Positions 62,866 through 64,000 of a stretch of 64,000 bases of DNA are shown piece after piece. This DNA comes from Candidatus Photodesmus blepharonis (GTDB lineage: Bacteria > Pseudomonadota > Gammaproteobacteria > Enterobacterales > Vibrionaceae). The notes below the pieces were generated by a model that did not search any database, was not told where the DNA came from, and saw nothing but the letters and a program-made list of their open reading frames with translations. Numbering within the stretch: the stretch's first letter is position 1; each line of letters begins with the position of its first letter. The DNA is taken from NCBI RefSeq assembly GCF_000731795.2, contig NZ_JGVK01000001.1, forward strand, positions 1 through 64,000, given 5' to 3'. Both the position numbers and the translations under genes were made by a program.

Positions 62866-64000
62866 TTAAAAAAAAGGAGTAAGATGAAGACTGCCCATCC
62901 ATATATAAGGATATGAACCTATGATTCTATAAGGTGTTTTGCCGTATGTTGGAATTAATTCTGCTCTCAATGCTTCTGTCTTAAACTGGCGGACTTGTTT
63001 AATAATTTTTCTTTTATGGTCTGTTGCACCATTATTGGTAGAATGAATCAATAGTTTACCCAATTCCTTGGCTCGCATTCGAGCAATTTCAATATGATGT
63101 AAGGGACCGATTGAATCTCCAAACCAAGCGTTATTGGAGAGCATAAGGATGAAATCTGTATTAATCAGTAACATTTCGTCTTACTTGTTCATTGAAAATA
63201 ATTTCGTAGCAAAGCGTTGGAGCTATGTATTTTCCGTTTGCAAAGATATTTTTTGAACAAAATTGCCTTTTTAAAAGGATGACATTGGAAAATTAAAAAA
63301 TGGTGATAGTGGCCTTAAAATATTTTCAAAGGGGATAAATTCACCAAATTGGATCAAATTATGCTTGTGATAGCGTTGAGTAAGATCGTAGCGGTATTAA
63401 TCTAGTGTTTTACCGATAGCTAGTATACTACTGTAAAACTCGTTCTTCTCACTTTGTCTAATTATATCGCTGATAATTACACTGTTATTTTTTTACCAAG
63501 GAATCTAAATCATGAAGAAACGATTAGATCATAAATTCAGAAGTCGGTATAGCAGATTCTAGCCAAACAATTAAATCTGCATCCAAATTTTCTTTATTCA
63601 GAGTAGTATATTTTGTAATTGTTGACCAAAATTGACTGGGTAACCATTTGGTATTTTGATCTATGTTGCCTTGGATTAGTGCAACTTTTGTCTTTCTTTG
63701 TAAACTGAGAAGCAGCCAGTCTGCATTGTGCAAAATTGAACCAGCTGTAATTATTATCAATAGAATTAGTAGATAAATCCAAGTATTACGTAGAATAATA
63801 GTGTATGCTGTGGCCGTGGCACATAGCATAATCAGAAAAATGATGAGTTCTACACCACCTAGTGGAGCAAAATGATCCAACGGAGAGTAGTCGACCTGAC
63901 TGCACTTAAGCTATAACCAGGGAAAACCTATTATTCCGTGTAACCAATCAAACACTAACTAAATCGATAGGATAGCCAAGAAAAAACGCAAATTTTGCAG
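62866..64000 (-). pseudogene. lnt: lnt, apolipoprotein N-acyltransferase, multiply disrupted (5' end outside window)
   Basis: Fragments in changing frames reassemble the E. coli Lnt order: FDWLHGIIGFPWL, HFAPLGGVELIIFL, TKVALIQGNIDQNTKWLP, VWLESAIP, then [45 protein letters not shown] and [13 protein letters not shown]. In-frame stops lie at 63959-63961, 63911-63913, 63524-63526, 63397-63399 and 63271-63273. Two replace Gln-like positions (after FPWL and MSSF). Frameshifts fall near 63490-63520, 63240-63255 and 63165-63175. The catalytic Cys region is readable but cannot be translated as one protein. Lnt adds the third acyl chain to outer-membrane lipoproteins. The leuS-lnt order is conserved. 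Confidence 0.93.

Noticed and set aside
1-64000. CRISPR array, insertion sequence or prophage
   Set aside because: No regularly spaced repeats, transposase, integrase or phage structural genes were seen on either strand.

Overview
The window is a 64 kb piece of an AT-rich, gene-dense gammaproteobacterial chromosome with a Vibrio-type backbone. The evidence is a PomA/PomB sodium-driven flagellar motor pair placed between xseB-ispA-dxs and thiI, a Vibrio-like tRNA-Asp end, and a run of housekeeping genes in an order recalled from Vibrio cholerae (suhB-isc, rlmN-rodZ-ispG-hisS-yfgM-bamB-der, ssrA-smpB-ratA-rnfH-bamE-nadK-grpE-dnaK-dnaJ, lipA-lipB-ybeD-dacA-rlpA-rodA-mrdA-holA-lptE-leuS-lnt). Genes usual in that order are missing, no insertion sequence is seen, one gene is in advanced decay, and several proteins have shortened linkers or tails. 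This fits a host-restricted vibrio with a reduced genome, such as the flashlight-fish luminous symbionts (Candidatus Photodesmus). That assignment is inference; no lux or rRNA gene lies here.

Layout. 1-9860: the end of tRNA-Asp, suhB with a degraded active site, the iscRSUA-hscBA-fdx-iscX iron-sulfur operon behind an IscR operator, then pepB, ndk and rlmN. 10184-16735: rodZ, ispG, hisS, yfgM, bamB, der. 16846-23377: xseA, guaBA and an alanine/sodium symporter. 23423-31685: tmRNA and smpB, ratA-rnfH, bamE, nadK, and the chaperone genes grpE, dnaK and dnaJ with recognisable heat-shock promoters, then tadA. 32017-44961: purL, proS, the isoprenoid genes dxs-ispA with xseB, pomAB, thiI, gmhB. 45397-50930: a two-gene RND efflux system and glyA. 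50961-64000, almost all on the minus strand: lipoate synthesis, peptidoglycan elongation (dacA, rlpA, rodA, mrdA), holA, lptE, leuS and a ruined lnt.

Themes. Core information processing, Fe-S assembly, protein folding, purine and isoprenoid synthesis and envelope building are kept with intact catalytic motifs. Two items stand out. SuhB keeps its length and fold but has lost most of its metal-binding aspartates, which suggests that only its rRNA antitermination role is under selection. The apolipoprotein N-acyltransferase gene lnt is a multi-lesion pseudogene, although four outer-membrane lipoprotein genes in the same window (bamB, bamE, rlpA, lptE) are intact. No clearly new multi-gene system was found; the novelty lies in these reductive changes.
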